From NCBI RefSeq assembly GCF_016495725.1, contig NZ_CP054705.1, positions 682,001 to 746,000 of the forward strand: a stretch of 64,000 nt of DNA. The letters are read 5' to 3'. The position numbers and the translations under genes were made by a program. How positions within the stretch are numbered: the stretch's first letter is position 1; every line of letters begins with the position of its first letter. Below, piece after piece: positions 1-8,514 of this stretch. The stretch comes from Salicibibacter cibarius. GTDB taxonomy: Bacteria > Bacillota > Bacilli > Bacillales > Marinococcaceae. The notes under the pieces are model-generated. The model was not told where the DNA came from and made no database searches. It worked only from the letters and a program-made list of their open reading frames with translations.

Positions 1-2
1 GC

Positions 3-2852
3 CTGTGTTACCATCCAAGCCTTGGTGCGATTGAAACGTGTGACACGTGTATCGTCAGTGTGAACGGAGAATTGGTGCGCTCGTGTTCCGCGACGGTAAA
101 GGACGGAGACGCGATCGCTACGAACGAGGAGACACACGAGGCACAACTCATCGCGATGGATCGCATTCTCGGTAACCATGAACTTTATTGTACGGTCTGT
201 GATTACAACAACGGCAACTGCGAGATACATAATGCGGTTAAAGAGTTGAAAATGAGCCATCAAGAGACGCCTTTTGATTTCAAGCCTTATGAAGTGGACC
301 GAAATGCCTTCTATCGTTATGATCCCGATCAGTGTATTCTGTGCGGGCGGTGTGTAGAGGCGTGTCAAGACGTACAAGTGACGGAAACGCTGACGATCGA
401 TTGGGATCGGAAGCGTCCGCGTGTCATCTGGGACAAGGACTCCCCGATTGAGGAATCTTCCTGTGTCAATTGCGGCCACTGCTCAACCGTTTGCCCCTGC
501 AACGCCATGATGGAAGTGGGCATGGAAGGAGAAGCCGGCTTTTTAACGGGGATTAAAGACTCTTCCATGCGCCCGATGATCAACATCACGAAAAATGTAG
601 AAACGGGTTACGAGCAGCTCATGACCATTTCCGATATGGAGGCTTCGATGCGAGAAAATCGTATTGAAAAAACAAAAACGGTATGTACCTATTGTGGCGT
701 GGGCTGCTCCTTTGATGTGTGGACGAAGGATCGTCAAGTCCTTAAAGTCGAACCTCAATCAGAAGCCCCGGCAAATGGCATTTCCACTTGCGTGAAAGGG
801 AAGTTCGGTTGGGAATTTGTCAACAGCGAAGAACGTTTGACGAAGCCGCTCATCCGCGAAGGCGATGCGTTCCGCGAGGCGGAATGGGAAGAAGCTTACG
901 ACTTGATCGTCAATAAATTCAAGGAAGAGAAAGAGAAAAACGGACCCGATTCGCTCGCGTTTATCACCTCTTCCAAATGTACGAATGAAGATTCATATGT
1001 CATGCAAAAGCTTAGTCGCGCGGTTATCGGTACGAACAATGTTGATAATTGTTCCCGTTATTGCCAGTCGCCGGCGACGATGGGTTTATGGCGAACGGTC
1101 GGTTACGGAGGGGACTCCGGAAGTATCACGGACATTGAAAAAGCCGAGCTCGTCATTATTACCGGTTCCAATACGGCGGAAGCCCACCCGGTCCTCGCGA
1201 CAAGAGTGAAACGGTCTCAAAAACTTCATGGGCAAAAAGTGATTGTCGCCGATCTGCGTAAGCATGAAATGGCTGATCGGGCCGACCGTTTTGTCCAACC
1301 GAAAGCCGGATCCGACCTCGTCTGGATTTCAGCCGTCACGAAATACATCATAGATCAAGGCTGGCATGACAGCGAATTTTTGGAGGAACATGTTAACGGC
1401 ATTGATGAATACATGGAAAGCCTTGCGCCGTACACCCTCGATTATGCCGAGGAAGTTACCGGTTTAACGAAAGAAGAAATGATCGAGATTGCCACATCGA
1501 TCCACGAAGCGGAAACGACTTGCTTTTTATGGGCGATGGGCATCACCCAACATGGCGGAGGCTCCGATACGAGCACGGCCATATCGAACTTGATGCTCGT
1601 GACCGGCAATTACATGAAACCGGGCGCAGGCACCTATCCGCTACGCGGGCATAACAATGTACAAGGTGCCAGTGACTTTGGCAGCATGCCTGATCGCTTC
1701 CCGGGTTACGAAAAAGTGCACGATGATGCGGTTCGTGAGCGTTATGAAAAAGGTTGGGGTGTGGATCTTCCGGCCGAGCCCGGACTGAACAATCATGAAA
1801 TGGTTGAGGCTATCCACGACGGTAATTTGAATATGATGTATTTAAAAGGCGAAGAGATGGGCATCGTTGATTCCAACGCCAATTATGTGCAGGAAGCGTT
1901 GGAGAAATTGGATTTCTTCGTCGTCCAGGACATCTTTTTTTCAAAAACGGCCGAGTTTGCGGATGTAGTGTTACCGGCTTCTCCGAGTTTTGAAAAAGAG
2001 GGGACGTTTACGAATACGGAACGTCGTTTTCAGCGTTTGTATCAAGTGTTTGATCCTCTCGGTGATTCAAAGCCCGATTGGAAGATTATAATGGAAATCG
2101 CCAATCGTCTTGGCGGTGACTGGAATTTTGAGCACCCAAGTGACATTATGGATGAAGCGGCTTCCCTCGCTCCGATGTTTGCAGGCGTCAGCTATGATCG
2201 ATTGGAAGGGTATGACAGTTTGCAATGGCCGGTAGCCGAAGATGGCACGGATACACCGCTTCTGTTCAAAGACCGCTTTCCGTTTCCGGATGGTAAGGCA
2301 AAACTTTTTCCTGTGGAATGGACGAAACCGCTTGAGATGGGTGAAGAGTATGACCTTCACGTCAACAACGGGCGCATGCTCGAGCATTTCCACGAAGGGA
2401 ATCTGACGTATAAATCCGAAGGGATAACGAAGAAAACACCGAGCGTTTTCCTCGAAGTTTCCCCGGAACTTGCCGAAGAACGCGGGTTGGAGGACGGAAC
2501 GGTGGTGCGCTTGACGTCGCCATACGGCAATGTGAAAGTTCCTTGCCTTGTGACTGATCGTGTGAAGGGCAAAGAATTGTATTTGCCGATGAATGATTCA
2601 GGTGAAGGGGCCATTAACTACTTAACGAGCAGCCATGCCGATAAGGATACGGATACCCCGGCTTATAAAGAGGTGTCGGCAAAAATGGAAGTGCTTGAAC
2701 CGAAAGGCGAAAGCCCATTGCCGAGAATCAACCACCGCAATGGCAACCCGCAACCGCAAATAGGAGTAGCGGTTGAAAAGAAATGGGAACGAAAAGACTA
2801 CACATTCCCGGGCGACCTCGTGAAAGAAAGGAGGTCTCAGCACAATGGCTAA
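3..2852 (+). CDS. fdhA: Formate dehydrogenase alpha subunit (5' end outside window)
   Basis: Molybdopterin (bis-MGD) formate dehydrogenase, oxidising formate to CO2. The reading frame is open from base 3, and residues before the first GTG at 60 ([15 protein letters not shown]) already belong to the N-terminal 2Fe-2S ferredoxin-like domain, so the gene starts upstream of the window and lacks only a few tens of residues here. In order: the 2Fe-2S Cys residues, two 4Fe-4S motifs ([11 protein letters not shown] near 339-369, [13 protein letters not shown] near 463-500), the [11 protein letters not shown] motif of the catalytic FeS cluster (about 688-718), and the active-site region NCSRYC near 1047, which uses Cys rather than selenocysteine. 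The last eight bases overlap the next gene, indicating translational coupling. The operon order fdhA-DUF1641-fdhD matches B. subtilis yrhE-type loci. The electron acceptor cannot be told from this window. Confidence 0.95.
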   Translation: MCYHPSLGAIETCDTCIVSVNGELVRSCSATVKDGDAIATNEETHEAQLIAMDRILGNHELYCTVCDYNNGNCEIHNAVKELKMSHQETPFDFKPYEVDRNAFYRYDPDQCILCGRCVEACQDVQVTETLTIDWDRKRPRVIWDKDSPIEESSCVNCGHCSTVCPCNAMMEVGMEGEAGFLTGIKDSSMRPMINITKNVETGYEQLMTISDMEASMRENRIEKTKTVCTYCGVGCSFDVWTKDRQVLKVEPQSEAPANGISTCVKGKFGWEFVNSEERLTKPLIREGDAFREAEWEEAYDLIVNKFKEEKEKNGPDSLAFITSSKCTNEDSYVMQKLSRAVIGTNNVDNCSRYCQSPATMGLWRTVGYGGDSGSITDIEKAELVIITGSNTAEAHPVLATRVKRSQKLHGQKVIVADLRKHEMADRADRFVQPKAGSDLVWISAVTKYIIDQGWHDSEFLEEHVNGIDEYMESLAPYTLDYAEEVTGLTKEEMIEIATSIHEAETTCFLWAMGITQHGGGSDTSTAISNLMLVTGNYMKPGAGTYPLRGHNNVQGASDFGSMPDRFPGYEKVHDDAVRERYEKGWGVDLPAEPGLNNHEMVEAIHDGNLNMMYLKGEEMGIVDSNANYVQEALEKLDFFVVQDIFFSKTAEFADVVLPASPSFEKEGTFTNTERRFQRLYQVFDPLGDSKPDWKIIMEIANRLGGDWNFEHPSDIMDEAASLAPMFAGVSYDRLEGYDSLQWPVAEDGTDTPLLFKDRFPFPDGKAKLFPVEWTKPLEMGEEYDLHVNNGRMLEHFHEGNLTYKSEGITKKTPSVFLEVSPELAEERGLEDGTVVRLTSPYGNVKVPCLVTDRVKGKELYLPMNDSGEGAINYLTSSHADKDTDTPAYKEVSAKMEVLEPKGESPLPRINHRNGNPQPQIGVAVEKKWERKDYTFPGDLVKERRSQHNG

Positions 2853-3495
2853 AGCGACAAAAGTGATCCATCGCATCGAACCGACCGAAGAAGAATTGCG
2901 CAAGCGAGATTGGGACCAAATTGAAGCTACCCTTTTAGAAAACAAGGATGTCATTGCCGATACGTTTGAGCTGATGCGACACCTTCGGGAGAAAGAAGTA
3001 TTGAATACCCTGAACGCCCTTTTTGAACAAGGGGACGAGGTGCTCGAAAGGCTTGTAACAGCCATTGATAACGCGGATACCACTCAATCGATGAAAAATA
3101 TGCTCCTCATGTTTGGCGTTCTCGGGAATCTTGATATGGAACAAGTCGAACCGCTTATTTTAAAGGTGAATGCGGCCGTTTCCCAAGTGGCCGAATACGA
3201 ACATTACGGAAAAGAGGGTGGTGGGTACCCCGCCCTCCTTCGTACCATGAAAGACCCGGAAGTTGTGGAAGGCATGAACGTGATGATGGCTTTCCTCAAA
3301 GGATTCGGTGCCAATCAAGAACACAGAGAAAAATTGGAAGACCGAGATGCCAAACTTCAACACGAATCGGAAAAACAGGTAGCCGGAAGCCGTGTGTCCC
3401 GTCGTTCGTCTCCTCCGTCCAACAAATGGTATGTTGCCGCGGCTGGCGTGTCTCTGCTTGTTTTGCCTTTTATTTTTAAGAAACAAGGTTCGTGA
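2845..3495 (+). CDS. DUF1641 family protein
   Basis: A 216-residue protein of the DUF1641 family, which commonly sits next to soluble formate dehydrogenases in Bacillaceae; its function is not known. The start ATG lies inside the 3' end of fdhA, with AAAGGAGG about 13 bases upstream. The N-terminal two thirds are helical and acidic; the C-terminus has one hydrophobic segment ([17 protein letters not shown]) followed by KKQGS, so it may be tail-anchored and could bring FdhA to the membrane (inference). Its TGA overlaps the GTG start of fdhD in a GTGA junction. Family call from the context and overall appearance; moderately sure. Confidence 0.8.
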   Translation: MAKATKVIHRIEPTEEELRKRDWDQIEATLLENKDVIADTFELMRHLREKEVLNTLNALFEQGDEVLERLVTAIDNADTTQSMKNMLLMFGVLGNLDMEQVEPLILKVNAAVSQVAEYEHYGKEGGGYPALLRTMKDPEVVEGMNVMMAFLKGFGANQEHREKLEDRDAKLQHESEKQVAGSRVSRRSSPPSNKWYVAAAGVSLLVLPFIFKKQGS

Positions 3496-4301
3496 TCAAC
3501 TTGAACGAGAAGACACAAAATGCTCGGTCCATCCTGCGGTTCGAAAATGGACATACCGAATGGAAAGACGACATCGTTGCTGCCGAATATCCCGTGACGA
3601 TAAAAATAAACGGGGAAGAGTTCGTGACGATGGTGTGCAGCCCGGATTACATCGAGGATATGGCGATCGGATACTTGGCTTCGGAAGGAATCATCGCTCG
3701 TTTCAACGAGATAAAGGAACTGAGAGCGGACGATAAAAACGGTTATGTTCACGTGACTTTGGTGAAAAAAATCGACCATCTGCATCGGCAAATGCAAAAC
3801 AAGCGCTACATTACGTCCTGTTGCGGGATGAGCCGCCAAGGGTTCGTCTTTGCAGCCGATGTGAAAACGACAAAAGTGATGCGCACTCGTCAAGTGGCCA
3901 TCGCTCCGGGTGATTGTTTTCGTCTAATGAGAGACATGCAACAAGCGGCGGAGACGTTCCATGAAACCGGCGGTGTACATAACGCCGCCTTATGCACGCT
4001 CGATGGCATTGTCCTCATGCGCATGGATATCGGCAGACATAACGCCCTTGATAAAATCTACGGATACTGCCTGAAGCACGGCATTTCGTTACAAGATAAG
4101 ATTATCGTGTTCAGTGGACGGCTTTCATCGGAGATTCTTTTGAAAGTGGCGAAGATCGGTTGCGAAGTCGTTCTCTCCAAATCAGCACCGACCGACCGCG
4201 CCTTGGAATTGGCCGAAGAACTGGAGATTACAAGCATCGGTTTTATTCGTGACGGGTCACTGAACGTGTACACTTTGCCGGAACGGATTGTTATGCCGTG
4301 A
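3492..4301 (+). CDS. fdhD: Formate dehydrogenase accessory sulfurtransferase FdhD
   Basis: FdhD transfers sulfur from the cysteine desulfurase to the Mo-bisMGD cofactor, which activates formate dehydrogenase. The 269-residue protein has the family features: an N-terminal motif for the Mo cofactor precursor (MVCSPDYIEDMAIGYLASEG) and the loop ITSCCGMSRQG, where adjacent cysteines stand in the position of the sulfur-carrying CxxC of E. coli FdhD. Downstream are GGVHNAALC and MDIGRHNALDKIYG, typical of the family. The start is GTG at 3492, overlapping the stop of the DUF1641 gene by four bases. It is the last gene of the operon, followed by a strong hairpin. Assignment is firm; the CC instead of CxxC arrangement is what I see, and I believe it is common in Firmicutes. 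Confidence 0.93.
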   Translation: MINLNEKTQNARSILRFENGHTEWKDDIVAAEYPVTIKINGEEFVTMVCSPDYIEDMAIGYLASEGIIARFNEIKELRADDKNGYVHVTLVKKIDHLHRQMQNKRYITSCCGMSRQGFVFAADVKTTKVMRTRQVAIAPGDCFRLMRDMQQAAETFHETGGVHNAALCTLDGIVLMRMDIGRHNALDKIYGYCLKHGISLQDKIIVFSGRLSSEILLKVAKIGCEVVLSKSAPTDRALELAEELEITSIGFIRDGSLNVYTLPERIVMP

Positions 4302-4321
4302 TAATGGGGTTTGGTTGAAAA

Positions 4322-4358
4322 AACAGCCGGGAACGGAATACCATTCCCGGCTGTTTTA
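4322..4358. terminator. Rho-independent terminator after fdhD
   Basis: Inverted repeat of about 15 bp (AACAGCCGGGAACGG / CCATTCCCGGCTGTT, one G-T pair) with a 4-base loop and a short T run. It lies between the fdh operon and the convergent HEPN/MNT pair and may serve both directions. Confidence 0.85.
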
Positions 4359-4666
4359 ACCTGATTCGAAAATCACTTGGCCGTTGTTTAAAATATATTG
4401 TAAAAACCCACTGGGATCGTCTCCATCTTCAATTAAGACAGGTTCGATTCGATCATTGATGTTTCTTCGTAATTGATACAATCGTGCTTTTTCTGTTAAT
4501 ACATCATCATCTACGAAATCAACAACTACTGCAATGTCAATGTCGCTATCATCTGTAGCTGTTCCATTTGCGTAAGAACCGAATAAGAGAATCTTTTTAA
4601 CCGGAAAACGTTTTTAATTTTGTTGGAATACTCTTTAGCTGCTAGGATAGCCTGCTTTTTATCCAT
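4356..4666 (-). pseudogene. mntA: MNT-domain nucleotidyltransferase, frameshifted
   Basis: Minimal nucleotidyltransferase, the usual antitoxin partner of HEPN proteins; intact members modify (AMPylate) the HEPN toxin. Reading starts at ATG 4666 with an AAGGAG site and gives MDKKQAILAAKEYSNKIKNVF, then leaves frame. In the next frame the family core continues: KKILLFGSYANGTATDDSD followed by IDIAVVVD, with the GS and DxD residues of the active site, through to a TAA at 4356-4358. One base appears to be missing in the A run at 4605-4608 (T run on the coding strand). The unshifted reading stops at 4526 after 47 residues from this start. It overlaps the HEPN gene by eight bases. Either a real inactivating deletion or a homopolymer sequencing error. 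Confidence 0.8.
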
Positions 4667-5045
4667 GCGGATAGCTCCTTGTTTTAAAAAGTATCTCGGT
4701 ACATCTGGGTTCATCCAGTGTTTTTAAAAGTTTTTCTTTGTGCGTAGGATATCTAGCTTCAATATTTAAAGGTTCTAACAAGTCCAAGAAATCTTTTTGA
4801 TGGTCCGAAAGGTCATCGTATATTTTTCCCTTTCGTGCTAAGCGTGTTAAATTATGAGTGCGCGGTGGCTGGGCTTGGGTTACATGAACAAATAATGCTT
4901 TGAGTAATTTTTCAATAGATTGGTGGCATATGATTCCGACATATAAAAACCGTTTCATTTCCAACATGGCTTCGGCGGTTGTTCTATCATAATCAGATAA
5001 ATCAATCCAATATTTAACTTTCTCATCAGTGTTCATTGTTATCAC
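4659..5045 (-). CDS. hepT: HEPN domain protein (toxin partner of MNT)
   Basis: A 128-residue HEPN-domain protein (PF05168-like). The segment CHQSIEKLLKALFVHVTQAQPPRTHNLTRLA shows the family's QxxEKxLKAL and HNLxxL signature across about residues 39-69. HEPN proteins of such pairs act as RNases or are otherwise toxic, and the adjacent MNT protein neutralises them. The classical RX4-6H RNase motif is not obvious here, so enzymatic activity is uncertain. The start is GTG at 5045 or the in-frame ATG at 5036; AAGGA precedes both. Its end overlaps the start of the frameshifted mntA, so they form one operon with HEPN first. The toxin gene is intact while the partner is broken. Confidence 0.85.
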   Translation of the reverse strand: MITMNTDEKVKYWIDLSDYDRTTAEAMLEMKRFLYVGIICHQSIEKLLKALFVHVTQAQPPRTHNLTRLARKGKIYDDLSDHQKDFLDLLEPLNIEARYPTHKEKLLKTLDEPRCTEILFKTRSYPHG

Positions 5046-5154
5046 CGATCCTTACTTTTCATTCTACCCTAAAATGACCGTTTCGACTACATATTTATGT
5101 ATCAGTTATGAACGTTTCTCCGCTTCTGACTTTCGGTGATAAATCACCTGATAT

Positions 5155-5190
5155 AAACAACCGGGAACGCACCCCCGTTCCCGGTTGTTT
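5155..5190. terminator. Terminator downstream of ggt1
   Basis: Perfect 15-bp stem AAACAACCGGGAACG / CGTTCCCGGTTGTTT, loop of six bases. On the minus strand it follows the TAA of the gamma-glutamyltransferase gene directly and ends in a T run. Confidence 0.85.
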
Positions 5191-5193
5191 CAG

Positions 5194-8061
5194 TTATTCC
5201 CACTCTTCAATTAATGCATCCGCTTCTTCTTGCAACGTTTCATAGACGTCATCGGATATCCAGTCTTGTGCTCGTTGGTGGTTAAGCAAATCTTTGAATC
5301 CGCCCATATGGTCAATGACTTTTCCCTCATCTTCCTGATTTTCGAAATGATCTACGGACGTTAAATGCACGTCCAACGCGCGGATAGCTTCATCGTTTTC
5401 GAATTCGCCTTCTTCGGCAAAACGGTCCACTAATTGTAACAACGCTGCTGCGCTAACTTCATTATCACCTATTTCACTTTGCACGAGAGCGCTCCCTCCC
5501 CCGCGACGCTCAGGTTCAGTGGCCGCAGTGACTTGACCGTCTTCTGAAAATTCAATGCCGACTGCCGCTCCGATCCCTTGCTCGTTCGTATTGGCCGTAA
5601 AGAGATGGCCCATTGCCTCCAGCTCTTCGATGTGTTGCTCCGTTTCTGCATCCAAATAGTTTTCCTCATACTCAGCCAACGCGTTAAAGTTGTTTCGTTG
5701 CGACAAGCGTGGCTGTTCAATCGCTTCCGGAAGTGGCGTATCAAAATCCAACTTGTTCATCATGATTTGCGACACGGTCGTTAAAATCGTATCACTTCCC
5801 GGAGCGCCCACTGTTAGGACAGGCGACTGATCTTCCATGACAAGGGTCGGGGCCATGCTGCTCAAGGAACGCATGTCCGGTCGCGGATAGTTAGGATGCA
5901 TGGGGGATTCGATCGGCGTTCGCCCATACACGGCGTTATTTAACAAAAAACCATACCCGGGAACGACCATGCCATTGCCGCCGATCGATACAATCGTTGT
6001 TGTATAACTCACGACGTTGCCTTCATCATCGCTAGCAGCAAGGTGAATCGTCGATTCATCGACAATGTCTTCTTCGTCTTTTATGCGTTTTTCTTCATCG
6101 GCTTGCACCCCTTGAGCTTCCTCTTCTAAGGAAGTCGTTTCAGGCGGTGGGGTTGCATCATTAGCCAGCATGCTCGTTTGACTAGGCTCCGCAAGCGTTT
6201 CGCTGTCTTCGTTTACGGATTCTGTTTCAATATGATTAAGGAAAAACGTTTGCGTTTGCTCATAATCAAAATTAACCACGCTCATCATTAAACGTCCGAG
6301 GGGCTCATCCAGCTGGTCTTCTTCCGCTAATTCATGGACGGCTAACCATTCCTCGGGCTCCTCGTCATCCGCTTCCCAAGCACTTACTTTAAGCTCGTTA
6401 TTTTCCACCCGGAAACGCAAATCATGCCACTCCGTTTCAACAGGATAATCGATACGCTCGAGGGTCGCCAAGTCACCATCGATGACACGTTGAAGAAATA
6501 GTTCTCCGGTTTCCGTGTTGATTTCGAGTCCGTAGCCATTGCTCGGCACACTGCTGCCTGATTGCCATACATCACCGTTCAGCCATAACCGCAAGCGTTG
6601 GTCATATCCCTCTTCATCCGCGCGTACTCGCACGTTCACTTCATTATCTTCCACGGGATTCATGTTAGCAGCTGCACGCCCGTAAGCACTCCCTCTGCCA
6701 TCCATTCTTTCTGCTAAATCAATCCGTCCTGTTTCATCTTCAATCGTAAAGCTTGCATCAAACGGATGGCTTTCAGGTCCGTTATCGATTCGGTGAAACT
6801 TTTGCGGGTTCCATTCAGCACCATCTTCTTCCCCGAAGTCGTAGGTGAGATGTTCATTGCTTTCTCCCCAAGGGTTCCCCGGCGGGACTTGACCGATCGA
6901 TGCCCGCTCCGAATCAATGTTGGCCAGCCGCTCTTCCGTATACCAGTCGGAAAGCAATTCATCAATGGGGATTTCCGAATGTGCGGGGTCTCCGATATAC
7001 GCCCGCCGATCGGCGACCGCATACCTCGTTGCTTCCATAAAATGATGCCACGCCTCGGTGCTGGACATATTTTCGATATCATAATGTTCTAGCATATTAA
7101 ACGTTTGGCCAATCGTGATGCCGCCACTGGAAGAAGGGGGCATGCCATAGATGTCGTAGCCGCGGTAATCGGTGTGGATCGGCTCGTCCGTCACCGTTTC
7201 ATAGTTTGCAAAGTCTTCCATCGTGACATCGCCTTCCAACACCCCGTAATCTGTCAGCCATTCGCTGCTTACGGCTTCAAAGTCCGGGTCGTCCACGACA
7301 GGTGGGTCGTTAATCGTGTCGACCATCGCCTCGGCGATTTCTCCTTCATAGAAAACCTCGCTCCCCTCCTCTGCTAGCAGCTGATAAGTATGGGCCATAT
7401 CAGGGTTTTGGATCAAATCGCCAGGTTCCGGAGCGGATCCGTCGCCATTGAGGTAAATGTCCCTTGTAGAAGTGAAAAGATCAAAACGTTCTTGATTTTC
7501 TGTCGTTTCCCGCACAAAATTTTCATCCGCAACGAATCCTTCTTCGGCTACGTCAATCGCCGGTTGGAGCACTTCTGCAAACGTCATTGTTCCATACTCT
7601 TCCAAAGCAACTTCCCAATTTTTCACCGTCCCGGGAACCGAAAAAGATGTTCCGCTTGAGGTTCTCATCGCTGATGGGAAAATCTCCCCTGTGTCCGGGT
7701 GTATGTATGTTTCGTCATTAAAAGAAGCCGGCGTAATGGAACGGCTGTCAATCGCGATAGGCTCTTCTTCGTCTACTAAATGGATGAGCATCATGCCACC
7801 GCCGCCAATGCCGCCGGAGTAAGGCCTTGTTATCCCTTGTGCCGCCGCAACGGCAATGGCTGCATCGACGGCATTGCCGCCTTGTTCAAGAATTGCCATC
7901 CCGGCTTCAGAGGCGTGCACATCTTCGGAGGCTACCGCCCCGCCATGACCGGTCATGTGGGAATCGGCATCGGCATCTTCTTCTGCATGGATCGCCGGTG
8001 CGAATAAAGAGGCGATGAGTATTGCGCAAATCGAGGATGTGACAAATTTTGTCCTTTTCAT
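5194..8061 (-). CDS. ggt: Exported gamma-glutamyltransferase with inserted beta-rich domain and C-terminal FIMAH domain
   Basis: Gamma-glutamyltranspeptidase/hydrolase (N-terminal nucleophile fold), 955 residues against about 560-590 for ordinary bacterial GGT. Signal peptide at residues 1-26 (cleavage after AIHA). Large-subunit features: GGNAVDAAIA (61-70), GGIGGGGMMLIHL, and MPPSSSGGITIGQ. The predicted nucleophile is Thr671 in ESTIHLAASDDEGN, where autoprocessing would occur; the second Thr of the usual TTH is Ile. The small subunit contains NNAVYG and SLSSMAPT. Between the two subunits, about 405-615, sits a beta-rich, lectin-like insertion (RLRLWLNGDVWQSG and LRFRVENNELKVS), then a low-complexity acidic linker. 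Residues 871-955 are a FIMAH domain. Start ATG 8061 follows GGAGGAGG. It stands alone, divergent from the D-aminoacylase gene. Substrate (glutathione, gamma-polyglutamate or gamma-D-Glu muropeptide) is not determinable. Confidence 0.93.
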   Translation of the reverse strand: MKRTKFVTSSICAILIASLFAPAIHAEEDADADSHMTGHGGAVASEDVHASEAGMAILEQGGNAVDAAIAVAAAQGITRPYSGGIGGGGMMLIHLVDEEEPIAIDSRSITPASFNDETYIHPDTGEIFPSAMRTSSGTSFSVPGTVKNWEVALEEYGTMTFAEVLQPAIDVAEEGFVADENFVRETTENQERFDLFTSTRDIYLNGDGSAPEPGDLIQNPDMAHTYQLLAEEGSEVFYEGEIAEAMVDTINDPPVVDDPDFEAVSSEWLTDYGVLEGDVTMEDFANYETVTDEPIHTDYRGYDIYGMPPSSSGGITIGQTFNMLEHYDIENMSSTEAWHHFMEATRYAVADRRAYIGDPAHSEIPIDELLSDWYTEERLANIDSERASIGQVPPGNPWGESNEHLTYDFGEEDGAEWNPQKFHRIDNGPESHPFDASFTIEDETGRIDLAERMDGRGSAYGRAAANMNPVEDNEVNVRVRADEEGYDQRLRLWLNGDVWQSGSSVPSNGYGLEINTETGELFLQRVIDGDLATLERIDYPVETEWHDLRFRVENNELKVSAWEADDEEPEEWLAVHELAEEDQLDEPLGRLMMSVVNFDYEQTQTFFLNHIETESVNEDSETLAEPSQTSMLANDATPPPETTSLEEEAQGVQADEEKRIKDEEDIVDESTIHLAASDDEGNVVSYTTTIVSIGGNGMVVPGYGFLLNNAVYGRTPIESPMHPNYPRPDMRSLSSMAPTLVMEDQSPVLTVGAPGSDTILTTVSQIMMNKLDFDTPLPEAIEQPRLSQRNNFNALAEYEENYLDAETEQHIEELEAMGHLFTANTNEQGIGAAVGIEFSEDGQVTAATEPERRGGGSALVQSEIGDNEVSAAALLQLVDRFAEEGEFENDEAIRALDVHLTSVDHFENQEDEGKVIDHMGGFKDLLNHQRAQDWISDDVYETLQEEADALIEEWE

Positions 8062-8514
8062 TGAACCTCCTCCTTTTCATTATATATTTCAACCATCTTA
8101 CAAAAAATTTCTAGATTTATGAATAGTTACATCTTACTTTTTTAGGAAAATATATGAAAATGTATGAGATAAGTAAAGAAAATCCTATCCCAATAAGATT
8201 TTATAATACTATAAAAAATAAAAACAGTAGTATAGATATATATGAATAATAGTATGATTGAGAAATAAGATTCAAAAAATGATTGATAACTATTTCTATT
8301 AGCCCAATGAAAATGTAGTATAAAAAAACCATTTTTAACATTAAATAATAAATAGTTATATATTTATAACTTAAACTTATTTTTTTATTTAATGTCATAA
8401 TGGTAATATTTTGTATGAATATCTTAAACTTTTGAAAAACTTGTAAAAAAACGAATGGGAGGTAGATTTCGCAAACGGTAGAGAGTATAAAATTTTCGAG
8501 GAGGATCGCATGAA
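8062..8514. other. AT-rich divergent intergenic region
   Basis: About 450 bp, strongly AT-rich compared with its surroundings, between two divergent exported-enzyme genes. It must carry both promoters. Short frames inside are hydrophobic low-complexity translations of A/T runs with no ribosome binding site, so I see no gene here. GGAGGT precedes the ggt start and GAGGAGG precedes the D-aminoacylase start. Confidence 0.6.

Noticed and set aside
3357..3893. Long minus-strand frame (178 codons) across the DUF1641 and fdhD genes
   Set aside because: Antisense shadow of two well-supported genes; similar antisense frames across the fdhA, M4 protease and SDR genes were left out for the same reason.
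8201..8398. 65-codon hydrophobic frame on the minus strand
   Set aside because: Translation of an A/T-rich tract, no ribosome binding site, low complexity; treated as intergenic.
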